Assembly: GCA_960531495.1 (NCBI GenBank)
Contig: CAUIJY010000068.1
Coordinates: forward strand, 1,922,001 to 1,986,000
DNA from: Zeus faber
Taxonomy: Eukaryota; Chordata; Actinopteri; Zeiformes; Zeidae
Direction: 5' to 3'
DNA length: 64,000 nucleotides
Shown here: in pieces, positions 12,196-24,900 of the stretch
Layout of the letters: each line of letters begins with the position of its first letter
How positions within the stretch are numbered: the first letter of the stretch is position 1
Made by a program: the position numbers and the translations under genes
Notes under the pieces: generated by a model
Database searches by the model: none
Told to the model about the DNA's origin: nothing
The model's input: only the letters and a program-made list of their open reading frames with translations

Positions 12196-14435
12196 CCCAT
12201 CTAACATGTATTTGACGAGTTATGATCATTTTCATCATTGTGTGCACATGTGGGAAAAAACGCATTTTCAGCCGATTTAAACGTCGAAAAGGGGAATTGC
12301 TCAAACGCTTCAGTCATTACTCTGTGTGACAGTGTCAGACAGTTTAAATACAATGGTGAACTAGTATATGCTGCTAAAGCGTTGTTTGTCAAACAGTTTT
12401 AGGCCCATACAACATGTATTTGTCGAGGTATGAGCATTTTCAGAACATTGGACGGTTTGCTGTCTAGCTGAATTAGAGAAACACCGAACCATTGTCTCTT
12501 CAGAGGTGAATGATTCAGAATGCTGCAGTACAGCATAGAAATTTAATTAATATGATGAACTATTATGTGCTTCTTAAGTGTTTCTCACAGATTTCTAGGC
12601 CCATCTAACATGTATTTGTGGAGTTATGATCATTTTCATCATTGTGTGCACATGTGGGAAAAAACGCATTTTCAGCCGATTTAAACGTCGAAAAGGGGAA
12701 TTGGTAAAACGCTTTAGTCATTACTCTGTGTGACAGTGTCAGACAGTTTAAATACAATGGTGAACTGGTATATGCTGCTAAAGTGTAGTTTGTCAACCAG
12801 TTTTAGGCCCATCTAACATGTATTTGTCGAGTTATGATCATTTTCATCATTATGTGTACATGTGGGAAAAAACGCATTTTCAGCCGATTTAAACGTCGAA
12901 AATGGGAATTGCTTAAACGCTTCAGTCATTACTCTGTGTGACAGTGTCAGACAGTTTAAATACAATGGTGAACTAGTATATGCTGCTAAAGCGTTGTTTG
13001 TCAAACAGTTTTAGGCCCATACAACATGTATTTGTCGAGGTATGAGCATTTTCAGAACATTGGACGGTTTGCTGTCTAGCTGAATTAGAGAAACACCGAA
13101 CCATTGTCTCTTCAGAGGTGAATGATTCAGAATGCTGCAGTACAGCATTGAAATTTAATTAATATGATGAACTATTATGTGCTTCCTAAGTTTTTCTCTC
13201 AGATTTCTATGCCCATCTAACATGTATTTCTGGAGTTATGATCATTTTCAGAACTTGTGACGGTTTGCTGTCTAGCTGAATTAGAGAAACACCGAACCAT
13301 TGTCTCTTCAGAGGTGAATGATTCAGAATGCTGCAGTACAGCATAGAAATTTAATTAATATGATGAACTATTATGTGCTTCTTAAGTGTTTCTCACAGAT
13401 TTCTAGGCCCATCTAACATGTATTTGTGGAGTTATGATCATTTTCATCATTGTGTGCACATGTGGGAAAAAACGCATTTTCAGCCGATTTAAACGTCGAA
13501 AAGGGGAATTGCTTAAACGCTTCAGTCATCACTCTGTGTGACAGTATCAGACAGTTTAAATACAATGGTGAACTAGTATATGCTGCTAAAATGTTGTTTG
13601 TCAAACAGTTTTAGGCCCATCTAACATGTATTTGTCGAGTTATGATCATTTTCATCATTATGTGCACATGTGGGAAAAAACGCATTTTCAGCCGATTTAA
13701 ACGTCGAAAAGGGGAATTGCTTAAACGCTTCAGTCATTACTCTGTGTGACAGTGTCAGACAGTTTAAATACAATGGTGAACTAGTATATGCTGCTAAAGC
13801 GTTGTTTGTCAAACAGTTTTAGGCCCATACAACATGTATTTGTCGAGGTATGAGCATTTTCAGAACATTGGACGGTTTGCTGTCTAGCTGAATTAGAGAA
13901 ACACCGAACCATTGTCTCTTCAGAGGTGGATGATTCAGAATGCTGCAGGACAGCATAGAAATTTTATTAATATGATGAACTATTATGTGCTTCCTAAGTT
14001 TTTCTCTCAGATTTCTATGCCCATCTAACATGTATTTGTGGAGTTAGGATCATTTTCATCATAGTGTGCACATGTGGGAAAAAACGCATTTTCAGCCGAT
14101 TTAAACGTCGAAAAGGGGAATTGCTTAAACGCTTCAGTCATTACTCTGTGTGACAGTGTCAGACAGTTTAAATACAATGGTGAACTAGTATATGCTGCTA
14201 AAGTGTTGTTTGTCAACCAGTTTTAGGCCCATCCAACATGTATTTGTCGAGTTATGATCATTTTCATCATTATGTGTACATGTGGGAAAAAACGCATTTT
14301 CAGCCGATTTAAACGTCGAAAAGGGGAATTGCTTAAACGCTTCAGTCATTACTCTGTGTGACAGTGTCAGACAGTTTAAATACAATGGTGAACTAGTATA
14401 TGCTGCTAAAGCGTTGTTTGTCAAACAGTTTTAGG
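12196..14435 (+). repeat. Block present three times in the array
   Basis: Monomers from 12,196 (A, with TTGACGAG and GCTCAAACG) to 14,435 match 22,968-25,415 and 38,552-40,999. The offset to the second copy is 10,772 and then 10,980, because the second and third copies carry one extra A monomer (24,388-24,803 in place of 13,616-13,823). Shared private variants include GTATCAG with AAAATGTTG at 13,408, 24,180 and 39,764. Confidence 0.84.
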
Positions 14436-16466
14436 CCCATACAACATGTATTTGTCGAGGTATGAGCATTTTCAGAACATTAGACGGTTTGCTGTCTAGC
14501 TGAATTAGAGAAACACCGAACCATTGTCTCTTCAGAGGTGAATGATTCAGAATGCTGCAGTACAGCATTGAAATTTAATTAATATGATGAACTATTATGT
14601 GCTTCTTAAGTGTTTCTCACAGATTTCTAGGCCAATCTAACATGTATTTGTGGAGTTATGATCATTTTCGTCATTGTGTGCACGTGGGAAAAAACGCATT
14701 TTCAGCCGATTTAAACGTCGAAAAGAGGAATTGGTTAAACGCTTCAGTCATTACTCTGTGTGACAGTGTCAGACAGTTTAAATACAATGGTGAACTAGTA
14801 TATGCTGCTAAAGTGTTGTTTGTCAAACAGTTTTAGGCCCATGTAAAATGTATTTGTCGAGTTATGATTATTTTCATCATTGTGTGCCCATGTGGGAAAA
14901 AACGCATTTTCAGCCGATTTCAACGTCGAAAAGGTGAATTGCTTAAACGCTTCAGTCATTACTCTGTGTGACAGTGTCAGACAGTTTAAATACAATGGTG
15001 AACTAGTATATGCTGCTAAAGCGTTGTTTGTCAGACAGTTTTAGGCCCATACAACATGTATTTGTCGAGGTATGAGCATTTTCAGAACATTGGACGGTTT
15101 GCTGTCTAGCTGAATTAGAGAAACACCGAACCATTGTCTCTTCAGAGGTGAATGATTCAGAATGCTGCAGTACAGCATTGAAATTTAATTAATATGATGA
15201 ACTATTATGTGCTTCCTAAGTTTTTCTCTCAGATTTCTATGCCCATCTAACATGTATTTCTGGAGTTATGATCATTTTCAGAACTTGTGTGCACATGTGG
15301 GAAAAAACGCATTTTCAGCCGATTTAAACGTCGAAAAGGGGAATTGGTAAAACGCTTTAGTCATTACTCTGTGTGACAGTGTCAGACAGTTTAAATACAA
15401 TGGTGAACTGGTATATGCTGCTAAAGTGTAGTTTGTCAACCAGTTTTAGGCCCATCTAACATGTATTTGTCGAGTTATGATCATTTTCATCATTATGTGT
15501 ACATGTGGGAAAAAACGCATTTTCAGCCGATTTAAACGTCGAAAAGGGGAATTGCTTAAACGCTTCAGTCATTACTCTGTGTGACAGTGTCAGACAGTTT
15601 AAATACAATGGTGAACTAGTATATGCTGCTAAAGCGTTGTTTGTCAAACAGTTTTAGGCCCATACAACATGTATTTGTCGAGGTATGAGCATTTTCAGAA
15701 CATTGGACGGTTTGCTGTCTAGCTGAATTAGAGAAACACCGAACCATTGTCTCTTCAGAGGTGAATGATTCAGAATGCTGCAGTACAGCATAGAAATTTA
15801 ATTAATATGATGAACTATTATGTGCTTCTTAAGTGTTTCTCACAGATTTCTAGGCCCATCTAACATGTATTTGTGGAGTTATGATCATTTTCATCATTGT
15901 GTGCACATATGGGAAAAAACGCATTTTCAGCCGATTTAAACGTCGAAAAGGGGAATTGGTTAAACGCTTCAGTCATTACTCTGTGTGACAGTGTCAGACA
16001 GTTTAAATACAATGGTGAACTAGTATATGCTGCTAAAGCGTTGTTTGTCAAACAGTTTTAGGCCCATACAACATGTATTTGTCGAGGTATGAGCATTTTC
16101 AGAACATTGGACGGTTTGCTGTCTAGCTGAATTAGAGAAACACCGAGCCATTGTCTCTTCAGAGGTGAATGATTCAGAATGCTGCAGTACAGCATAGAAA
16201 TTTTATTAATATGATGAACTATTATGTGCTTCCTAAGTTTTTCTCTCAGATTTCTATGCCCATCTAACATGTATTTGTGGAGTTAGGATCATTTTCATCA
16301 TAGTGTGCACATGTCGGAAAAAACGCATTTTCAGCCGATTTAAACGTCGAAAAGGCGAATTGCTTAAACGCTTCAGTCATTACTCTGTGTGACAGTGTCA
16401 GACAGTTTAAATACAATGGTGAACTAGTATATGCTGCTAAAGCGTTGTTTGTCAAACAGTTTTAGG
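14436..16466 (+). repeat. Tandem 2.03-kb duplication, copy 1
   Basis: Ten monomers, B A A B hybrid A B A B A, directly followed by an almost identical copy. It starts with a B carrying ATTAGACGG instead of ATTGGACGG and includes a chimeric monomer at 15,242. It is 2 bp shorter than copy 2 because TGTGCACATG is reduced to TGTGCACG near 14,682. That deletion creates an 80-codon plus-strand frame at 14,597-14,836, which is incidental. Confidence 0.9.
15242..15450 (+). repeat. Chimeric monomer: B opening joined to A core
   Basis: The unit opens like a B that follows B (CTGGAGTTATGATC, GAACTTGTG) and switches at TTGTG to the A core (TGCACATGTGGG). Its length of 209 bp is A plus one base. TTGTG is common to the B opening and to the A core, so the join lies in a 5-bp microhomology. 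Confidence 0.85.
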
Positions 16467-18499
16467 CCCATACAACATGTATTTGTCGAGGTATGAGCAT
16501 TTTCAGAACATTAGACGGTTTGCTGTCTAGCTGAATTAGAGAAACACCGAACCATTGTCTCTTCAGAGGTGAATGATTCAGAATGCTGCAGTACAGCATT
16601 GAAATTTAATTAATATGATGAACTATTATGTGCTTCTTAAGTGTTTCTCACAGATTTCTAGGCCAATCTAACATGTATTTGTGGAGTTATGATCATTTTC
16701 GTCATTGTGTGCACATGTGGGAAAAAACGCATTTTCAGCCGATTTAAACGTCGAAAAGGGGAATTGGTTAAACGCTTCAGTCATTACTCTGTGTGACAGT
16801 GTCAGACAGTTTAAATACAATGGTGAACTAGTATATGCTGCTAAAGTGTTGTTTGTCAAACAGTTTTAGGCCCATGTAAAATGTATTTGTCGAGTTATGA
16901 TTATTTTCATCATTGTGTGCCCATGTGGGAAAAAACGCATTTTCAGCCGATTTCAACGTCGAAAAGGTGAATTGCTTAAACGCTTCAGTCATTACTCTGT
17001 GTGACAGTGTCAGACAGTTTAAATACAATGGTGAACTAGTATATGCTGCTAAAGCGTTGTTTGTCAAACAGTTTTAGGCCCATACAACATGTATTTGTCG
17101 AGGTATGAGCATTTTCAGAACATTGGACGGTTTGCTGTCTAGCTGAATTAGAGAAACACCGAACCATTGTCTCTTCAGAGGTGAATGATTCAGAATGCTG
17201 CAGTACAGCATTGAAATTTAATTAATATGATGAACTATTATGTGCTTCCTAAGTTTTTCTCTCAGATTTCTATGCCCATCTAACATGTATTTCTGGAGTT
17301 ATGATCATTTTCAGAACTTGTGTGCACATGTGGGAAAAAACGCATTTTCAGCCGATTTAAACGTCGAAAAGGGGAATTGGTAAAACGCTTTAGTCATTAC
17401 TCTGTGTGACAGTGTCAGACAGTTTAAATACAATGGTGAACTGGTATATGCTGCTAAAGTGTAGTTTGTCAACCAGTTTTAGGCCCATCTAACATGTATT
17501 TGTCGAGTTATGATCATTTTCATCATTATGTGTACATGTGGGAAAAAACGCATTTTCAGCCGATTTAAACGTCGAAAAGGGGAATTGCTTAAACGCTTCA
17601 GTCATTACTCTGTGTGACAGTGTCAGACAGTTTAAATACAATGGTGAACTAGTATATGCTGCTAAAGCGTTGTTTGTCAAACAGTTTTAGGCCCATACAA
17701 CATGTATTTGTCGAGGTATGAGCATTTTCAGAACATTGGACGGTTTGCTGTCTAGCTGAATTAGAGAAACACCGAACCATTGTCTCTTCAGAGGTGAATG
17801 ATTCAGAATGCTGCAGTACAGCATAGAAATTTAATTAATATGATGAACTATTATGTGCTTCTTAAGTGTTTCTCACAGATTTCTAGGCCCATCTAACATG
17901 TATTTGTGGAGTTATGATCATTTTCATCATTGTGTGCACATATGGGAAAAAACGCATTTTCAGCCGATTTAAACGTCGAAAAGGGGAATTGGTTAAACGC
18001 TTCAGTCATTACTCTGTGTGACAGTGTCAGACAGTTTAAATACAATGGTGAACTAGTATATGCTGCTAAAGCGTTGTTTGTCAAACAGTTTTAGGCCCAT
18101 ACAACATGTATTTGTCGAGGTATGAGCATTTTCAGAACATTGGACGGTTTGCTGTCTAGCTGAATTAGAGAAACACCGAGCCATTGTCTCTTCAGAGGTG
18201 AATGATTCAGAATGCTGCAGTACAGCATAGAAATTTTATTAATATGATGAACTATTATGTGCTTCCTAAGTTTTTCTCTCAGATTTCTATGCCCATCTAA
18301 CATGTATTTGTGGAGTTAGGATCATTTTCATCATAGTGTGCACATGTCGGAAAAAACGCATTTTCAGCCGATTTAAACGTCGAAAAGGCGAATTGCTTAA
18401 ACGCTTCAGTCATTACTCTGTGTGACAGTGTCAGACAGTTTAAATACAATGGTGAACTAGTATATGCTGCTAAAGCGTTGTTTGTCAAACAGTTTTAGG
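16467..18499 (+). repeat. Tandem 2.03-kb duplication, copy 2
   Basis: Same ten monomers as 14,436-16,466, abutting with no gap, offset 2,033 after the 2-bp indel. It shares ATTAGACGG at the start, CCCATGTGGG in the third monomer, the chimeric fifth monomer at 17,275, CACATATGGG at about 17,938 and CACATGTCGG at 18,343. The next monomer (18,500) is an A where copy 1 would predict B, so the duplication ends exactly at a monomer boundary. Confidence 0.9.
17275..17483 (+). repeat. Chimeric monomer, second copy
   Basis: Same B-to-A join as at 15,242, displaced by 2,033 bp. The chimera is thus older than the tandem duplication that contains it. Confidence 0.85.
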
Positions 18500-21400
18500 C
18501 CCATACAACATGTATTTGTCGAGTTATGGTCATTTTCATCATTATGTGCACATGTGGGAAAAAACGCATTTTCAGCCGATTTAAACGTCGAAAAGGGAAA
18601 TTGCTTAAACGCTTCAGTCATTACTCTGTGTGACAGTGTCAGACAGTTTAAATACAATGGTGAACTAGTATATGCTGCTAAAGCGTTGTTTGTCAAACAG
18701 TTTTAGGCCCATACAACATGTATTTGTCGAGGTATGAGCATTTTCAGAACATTGGACGGTTTGCTGTCTAGCTGAATTAGAGAAACACCGAACCCTTGTC
18801 TCTTCAGAGGTGAATGATTCAGAATGCTGCAGTACAGCATTGAAATTTAATTAATATGATGAACTATTATGTGCTTCCTAAGTTTTTCTCTCAGATTTCT
18901 ATGCCCATCTAACATGTATTTCTGGAGTTATGATCATTTTCAGAACTTGTGACGGTTTGCTGTCTAGCTGAATTAGAGAAACACCGAACCATTGTCTCTT
19001 CAGAGGTGAATGATTCAGAATGCTGCAGTACAGCATAGAAATTTAATTAATATGATGAACTATTATGTGCTTCTTAAGTGTTTCTCACAGATTTCTAGGC
19101 CCATCTAACATGTATTTGTGGAGTTATGATCATTTTCATCATTGTGTGCACATGTGGGAAAAAACGCATTTTCAGCCGATTTAAACGTCGAAAAGGGGAA
19201 TTGGTTAAACGCTTCAGTCATTACTCTGTGTGACAGTGTCAGACAGTTTAAATACAATGGTGAACTAGTATATGCTGCTAAAGCGTTGTTTGTCAAACAG
19301 TTTTAGGCCCATACAACATGTATTTGTCGAGGTATGAGCATTTTCAGAACATTGGACGGTTTGCTGTCTAGCTGAATTAGAGAAACACCGAGCCATTGTC
19401 TCTTCAGAGGTGAATGATTCAGAATGCTGCAGTACAGCATAGAAATTTTATTAATATGATGAACTATTATGTGCTTCCTAAGTTTTTCTCTCAGATTTCT
19501 ATGCCCATCTAACATGTATTTGTGGAGTTAGGATCATTTTCATCATAGTGTGCACATGTGGGAAAAAACGCATTTTCAGCCGATTTAAACGTCGAAAAGG
19601 GGAATTGCTTAAACGCTTCAGTCATTACTCTGTGTGACAGTGTCAGACAGTTTAAATACAATGGTGAACTAGTATATGCTGCTAAAGTGTTGTTTGTCAA
19701 ACAGTTTTAGGCCCATGTAAAATGTATTTGTCGAGTTATGATTATTTTCATCATTGTGTGCACATGTGGGAAAAAACGCATTTTCAGCCGATTTAAACGT
19801 CGAAAAGGGGAATTGCTTAAACGCTTCAGTCAATACTCTTTGATACAGTGTCAGACAGTTTAAATACAATGGTGAACTAGTATATGCTGCTAAAGTGTTG
19901 TTTGTCAAACAGTTTTAGGCCCATGTAAAATGTATTTGTCGAGTTATGATTATTTTCATCATTGTGTGCACATGTGGGAAAAAACGCATTTTCAGCCGAT
20001 TTAAACGTCGAAAAGGGGAATTGCTTAAACGCTTCAGTCATTACTCTGTGTGACAGTGTCAGACAGTTTAAATACAATGGTGAACTAGTATATGCTGCTA
20101 AAGTGTTGTTTGTCAACCAGTTTTAGGCCCATCTAACATGTATTTGTCGAGGTATGAGCATTTTCAGAACATTGGACGGTTTGCTGTCTAGCTGAATTAG
20201 AGAAACACCGAACCATTGTCTCTTCAGAGGTGGATGATTCAGAATGCTGCAGGACAGCATAGAAATTTTATTAATATGATGAACTATTATGTGCTTCCTA
20301 AGTTTTTCTCTCAGATTTCTATGCCCATCTAACATGTATTTGTGGAGTTAGGATCATTTTCATCATAGTGTGCACATGTGGGAAAAAACGCATTTTGCAG
20401 CCGATTTAAACGTCGAAAAGGGGAATTGCTTAAACGCTTCAGTCATTACTCTGTGTGACAGTGTCAGACAGTTTAAATACAATGGTGAACTAGTATATGC
20501 TGCTAAAGTGTTGTTTGTCAACCAGTTTTAGGCCCATCTAACATGTATTTGTCGAGTTATGATCATTTTCATCATTATGTGTACATGTGGGAAAAAACGC
20601 ATTTTCAGCCGATTTAAACGTCGAAAAGGGGAATTGCTTAAACGCTTCAGTCATTACTCTGTGTGACAGTGTCAGACAGTTTAAATACAATGGTGAACTA
20701 GTATATGCTGCTAAAGCGTTGTTTGTCAAACAGTTTTAGGCCCATACAACATGTATTTGTCGAGGTATGAGCATTTTCAGAACATTGGACGGTTTGCTGT
20801 CTAGCTGAATTAGAGAAACACCGAACCATTGTCTCTTCAGATGTGAATGATTCAGAATGCTGCAGTACAGCATTGAAATTTAATTGATATGATGAACTAT
20901 TATGTGCTTCCTAAGTTTTTCTCTCAGATTTCTATGCCCATCTAACATGTATTTCTGGAGTTATGATCATTTTCAGAACTTGTGACGGTTTGCTGTCTAG
21001 TGAATTAGAGAAACACCGAACCATTGTCTCTTCAGAGGTGAATGATTCAGAATGCTGCAGTACAGCATAGAAATGTAATTAATATGATGAACTATTATGT
21101 GCTTATTAAGTGTTTCTCACAGATTTCTAGGCCCATCTAACATGTATTTGTGGAGTTATGATCATTTTCATCATTGTGTGCACATGTGGGAAAAAACGCA
21201 TTTTCAGCCGATTTAAACGTCGAAAAGGGGAATTGGTTAAACGCTTCAGTCATTACTCTGTGTGACAGTGTCAGACAGTTTAAATACAATGGTGAACTAG
21301 TATATGCTGCTAAAGTGTTGTTTGTCAAACAGTTTTAGGCCCATGTAAAATGTATTTGTCGAGTTATGATCATTTTCATCATTGTGTGCACATGTGGGAA

Positions 21401-21951
21401 AAAACGCATTTTCAGCCGATTTAAACGTCGAAAAGGGGAATTGCTTAAACGCTTCAGTAATTACTCTGTGTGACAGTGTCAGACAGTTTAAATACAATGG
21501 TGAACTAGTATATGCTGCTAAAGTGTTGTTTGTCAACCAGTTTTAGGCCCATCTAACATGTATTTGTCGAGTTATGATCATTTTCATCATTATGTGTACA
21601 TGTGGGAAAAAACGCATTTTCAGCCGATTTAAACGTCGAAAAGGGGAATTGCTTAAACGCTTCAGTCATTACTCTGTGTGACAGTGTCAGACAGTTTAAA
21701 TACAATGGTGAACTAGTATATGCTGCTAAAGCGTTGTTTGTCAAACAGTTTTAGGCCCATACAACATGTATTTGTCGAGGTATGAGCATTTTCAGAACAT
21801 TGGACGGTTTGCTGTCTAGCTGAATTAGAGAAACACCGAACCATTGTCTCTTCAGAGGTGAATGATTCAGAATGCTGCAGTACAGCATTGAAATTTAATT
21901 AATATGATGAACTATTATGTGCTTCTTAAGTGTTTCTCACAGATTTCTAGG
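18500..21951 (+). repeat. Connecting segment of the A/B array
   Basis: Monomer order from 18,500 is A1 B2 A1 B1 A3 B1 A2 B2 A3 B1. The part 19,100-20,127 (A B A A A) matches 27,020-28,047 and 30,460-31,487 at offsets 7,920 and 11,360. The part 20,324-21,131 belongs to the family tagged by the 209-bp A and 195-bp B. The segment is therefore stitched from blocks found elsewhere. Confidence 0.8.
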
Positions 21952-24900
21952 CCAATCTAACATGTATTTGTGGAGTTATGATCATTTTCGTCATTGTGTG
22001 CACATGTGGGAAAAAACGCATTTTCAGCCGATTTAAACGTCGAAAAGGGGAATTTGTTAAACGCTTCAGTCATTACTCTGTGTGACAGTGTCAGACAGTT
22101 TAAATACAATGGTGAACTAGTATATGCTGCTAAAGTGTTGTTTGTCAAACAGTTTTAGGCCCATGTAAAATGTATTTGTCGAGTTATGATTATTTTCATC
22201 ATTGTGTGCACATGTGGGAAAAAACGCATTTTCAGCCGATTTAAACGTCGAAAAGGGGAATTGCTTAAACGCTTCAGTCATTACTCTGTGTGACAGTGTC
22301 AGACAGTTTAAATACAATGGTGAACTAGTATATGCTGCTAAAGCGTTGTTTGTCAAACAGTTTTAGGCCCATACAACATGTATTTGTCGAGGTATGAGCA
22401 TTTTCAGAACATTGGACGGTTTGCTGTCTAGCTGAATTAGAGAAACACCGAACCATTGTCTCTTCAGAGGTGAATGATTCAGAATGCTGCAGTACAGCAT
22501 TGAAATTTAATTAATATGATGAACTATTATGTGCTTCCTAAGTTTTTCTCTCAGATTTCTATGCCCATCTAACATGTATTTCTGGAGTTATGATCATTTT
22601 CAGAACTTGTGACGGTTTGCTGTCTAGCTGAATTAGAGAAACACCGAACCATTGTCTCTTCAGAGGTGAATGATTCAGAATGCTGCAGTACAGCATAGAA
22701 ATTTAATTAATATGATGAACTATTATGTGCTTCCTAAGTTTTTCTCTCAGATTTCTATGCCCATCTAACATGTATTTGTGGAGTTAGGATCATTTTCATC
22801 ATAGTGTGCACATGTGGGAAAAAACGCATTTTCAGCCGATTTAAACGTCGAAAAGGGGAATTGCTTAAACGCTTCAGTCATTACTCTTTGATACAGTGTC
22901 AGACAGTTTAAATACAATGGTGAACTAGTATATGCTGCTAAAGTGTTGTTTGTCAACCAGTTTTAGGCCCATCTAACATGTATTTGACGAGTTATGATCA
23001 TTTTCATCATTGTGTGCACATGTGGGAAAAAACGCATTTTCAGCCGATTTAAACGTCGAAAAGGGGAATTGCTCAAACGCTTCAGTCATTACTCTGTGTG
23101 ACAGTGTCAGACAGTTTAAATACAATGGTGAACTAGTATATGCTGCTAAAGCGTTGTTTGTCAAACAGTTTTAGGCCCATACAACATGTATTTGTCGAGG
23201 TATGAGCATTTTCAGAACATTGGACGGTTTGCTGTCTAGCTGAATTAGAGAAACACCGAACCATTGTCTCTTCAGAGGTGAATGATTCAGAATGCTGCAG
23301 TACAGCATAGAAATTTAATTAATATGATGAACTATTATGTGCTTCTTAAGTGTTTCTCACAGATTTCTAGGCCCATCTAACATGTATTTGTGGAGTTATG
23401 ATCATTTTCATCATTGTGTGCACATGTGGGAAAAAACGCATTTTCAGCCGATTTAAACGTCGAAAAGGGGAATTGGTAAAACGCTTTAGTCATTACTCTG
23501 TGTGACAGTGTCAGACAGTTTAAATACAATGGTGAACTGGTATATGCTGCTAAAGTGTAGTTTGTCAACCAGTTTTAGGCCCATCTAACATGTATTTGTC
23601 GAGTTATGATCATTTTCATCATTATGTGTACATGTGGGAAAAAACGCATTTTCAGCCGATTTAAACGTCGAAAAGGGGAATTGCTTAAACGCTTCAGTCA
23701 TTACTCTGTGTGACAGTGTCAGACAGTTTAAATACAATGGTGAACTAGTATATGCTGCTAAAGCGTTGTTTGTCAAACAGTTTTAGGCCCATACAACATG
23801 TATTTGTCGAGGTATGAGCATTTTCAGAACATTGTACGGTTTGCTGTCTAGCTGAATTAGAGAAACACCGAACCATTGTCTCTTCAGAGGTGAATGATTC
23901 AGAATGCTGCAGTACAGCATTGAAATTTAATTAATATGATGAACTATTATGTGCTTCCTAAGTTTTTCTCTCAGATTTCTATGCCCATCTAACATGTATT
24001 TCTGGAGTTATGATCATTTTCAGAACTTGTGACGGTTTGCTGTCTAGCTGAATTAGAGAAACACCGAACCATTGTCTCTTCAGAGGTGAATGATTCAGAA
24101 TGCTGCAGTACAGCATAGAAATTTAATTAATATGATGAACTATTATGTGCTTCTTAAGTGTTTCTCACAGATTTCTAGGCCCATCTAACATGTATTTGTG
24201 GAGTTATGATCATTTTCATCATTGTGTGCACATGTGGGAAAAAACGCATTTTCAGCCGATTTAAACGTCGAAAAGGGGAATTGCTTAAACGCTTCAGTCA
24301 TTACTCTGTGTGACAGTATCAGACAGTTTAAATACAATGGTGAACTAGTATATGCTGCTAAAATGTTGTTTGTCAAACAGTTTTAGACCCATCTAACATG
24401 TATTTGTCGAGTTATGATCATTTTCATCATTATGTGCACATGTGGGAAAAAACGCATTTTCAGCCGATTTAAACGTCGAAAAGGGGAATTGGTTAAACGC
24501 TTCAGTCATTACTCTTTGATACAGTGTCAGACAGTTTAAATACAATGGTGAACTAGTATATGCTGCTAAAGTGTTGTTTGTCAAACAGTTTTAGGCCCAT
24601 GTAAAATGTATTTGTCGAGTTATGATTATTTTCATCATTGTGTGCACATGTGGGAAAAAACGCATTTTCAGCCGATTTAAACGTCGAAAAGGGGAATTGC
24701 TTAAACGCTTCAGTCATTACTCTGTGTGACAGTGTCAGACAGTTTAAATACAATGGTGAACTAGTATATGCTGCTAAAGCGTTGTTTGTCAAACAGTTTT
24801 AGGCCAATACAACATGTATTTGTCGAGGTATGAGCATTTTCAGAACATTGGACGGTTTGCTGTCTAGCTGAATAAGAGAAACACCGAACCATTGTCTCTT

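Noticed and set aside
14597..18706. Plus-strand frames of about 80 codons at 14,597-14,836 and 18,464-18,706
   Set aside because: The first exists only because of a private 2-bp deletion near 14,682, and the second only because of local monomer order; neither recurs in equivalent monomers.
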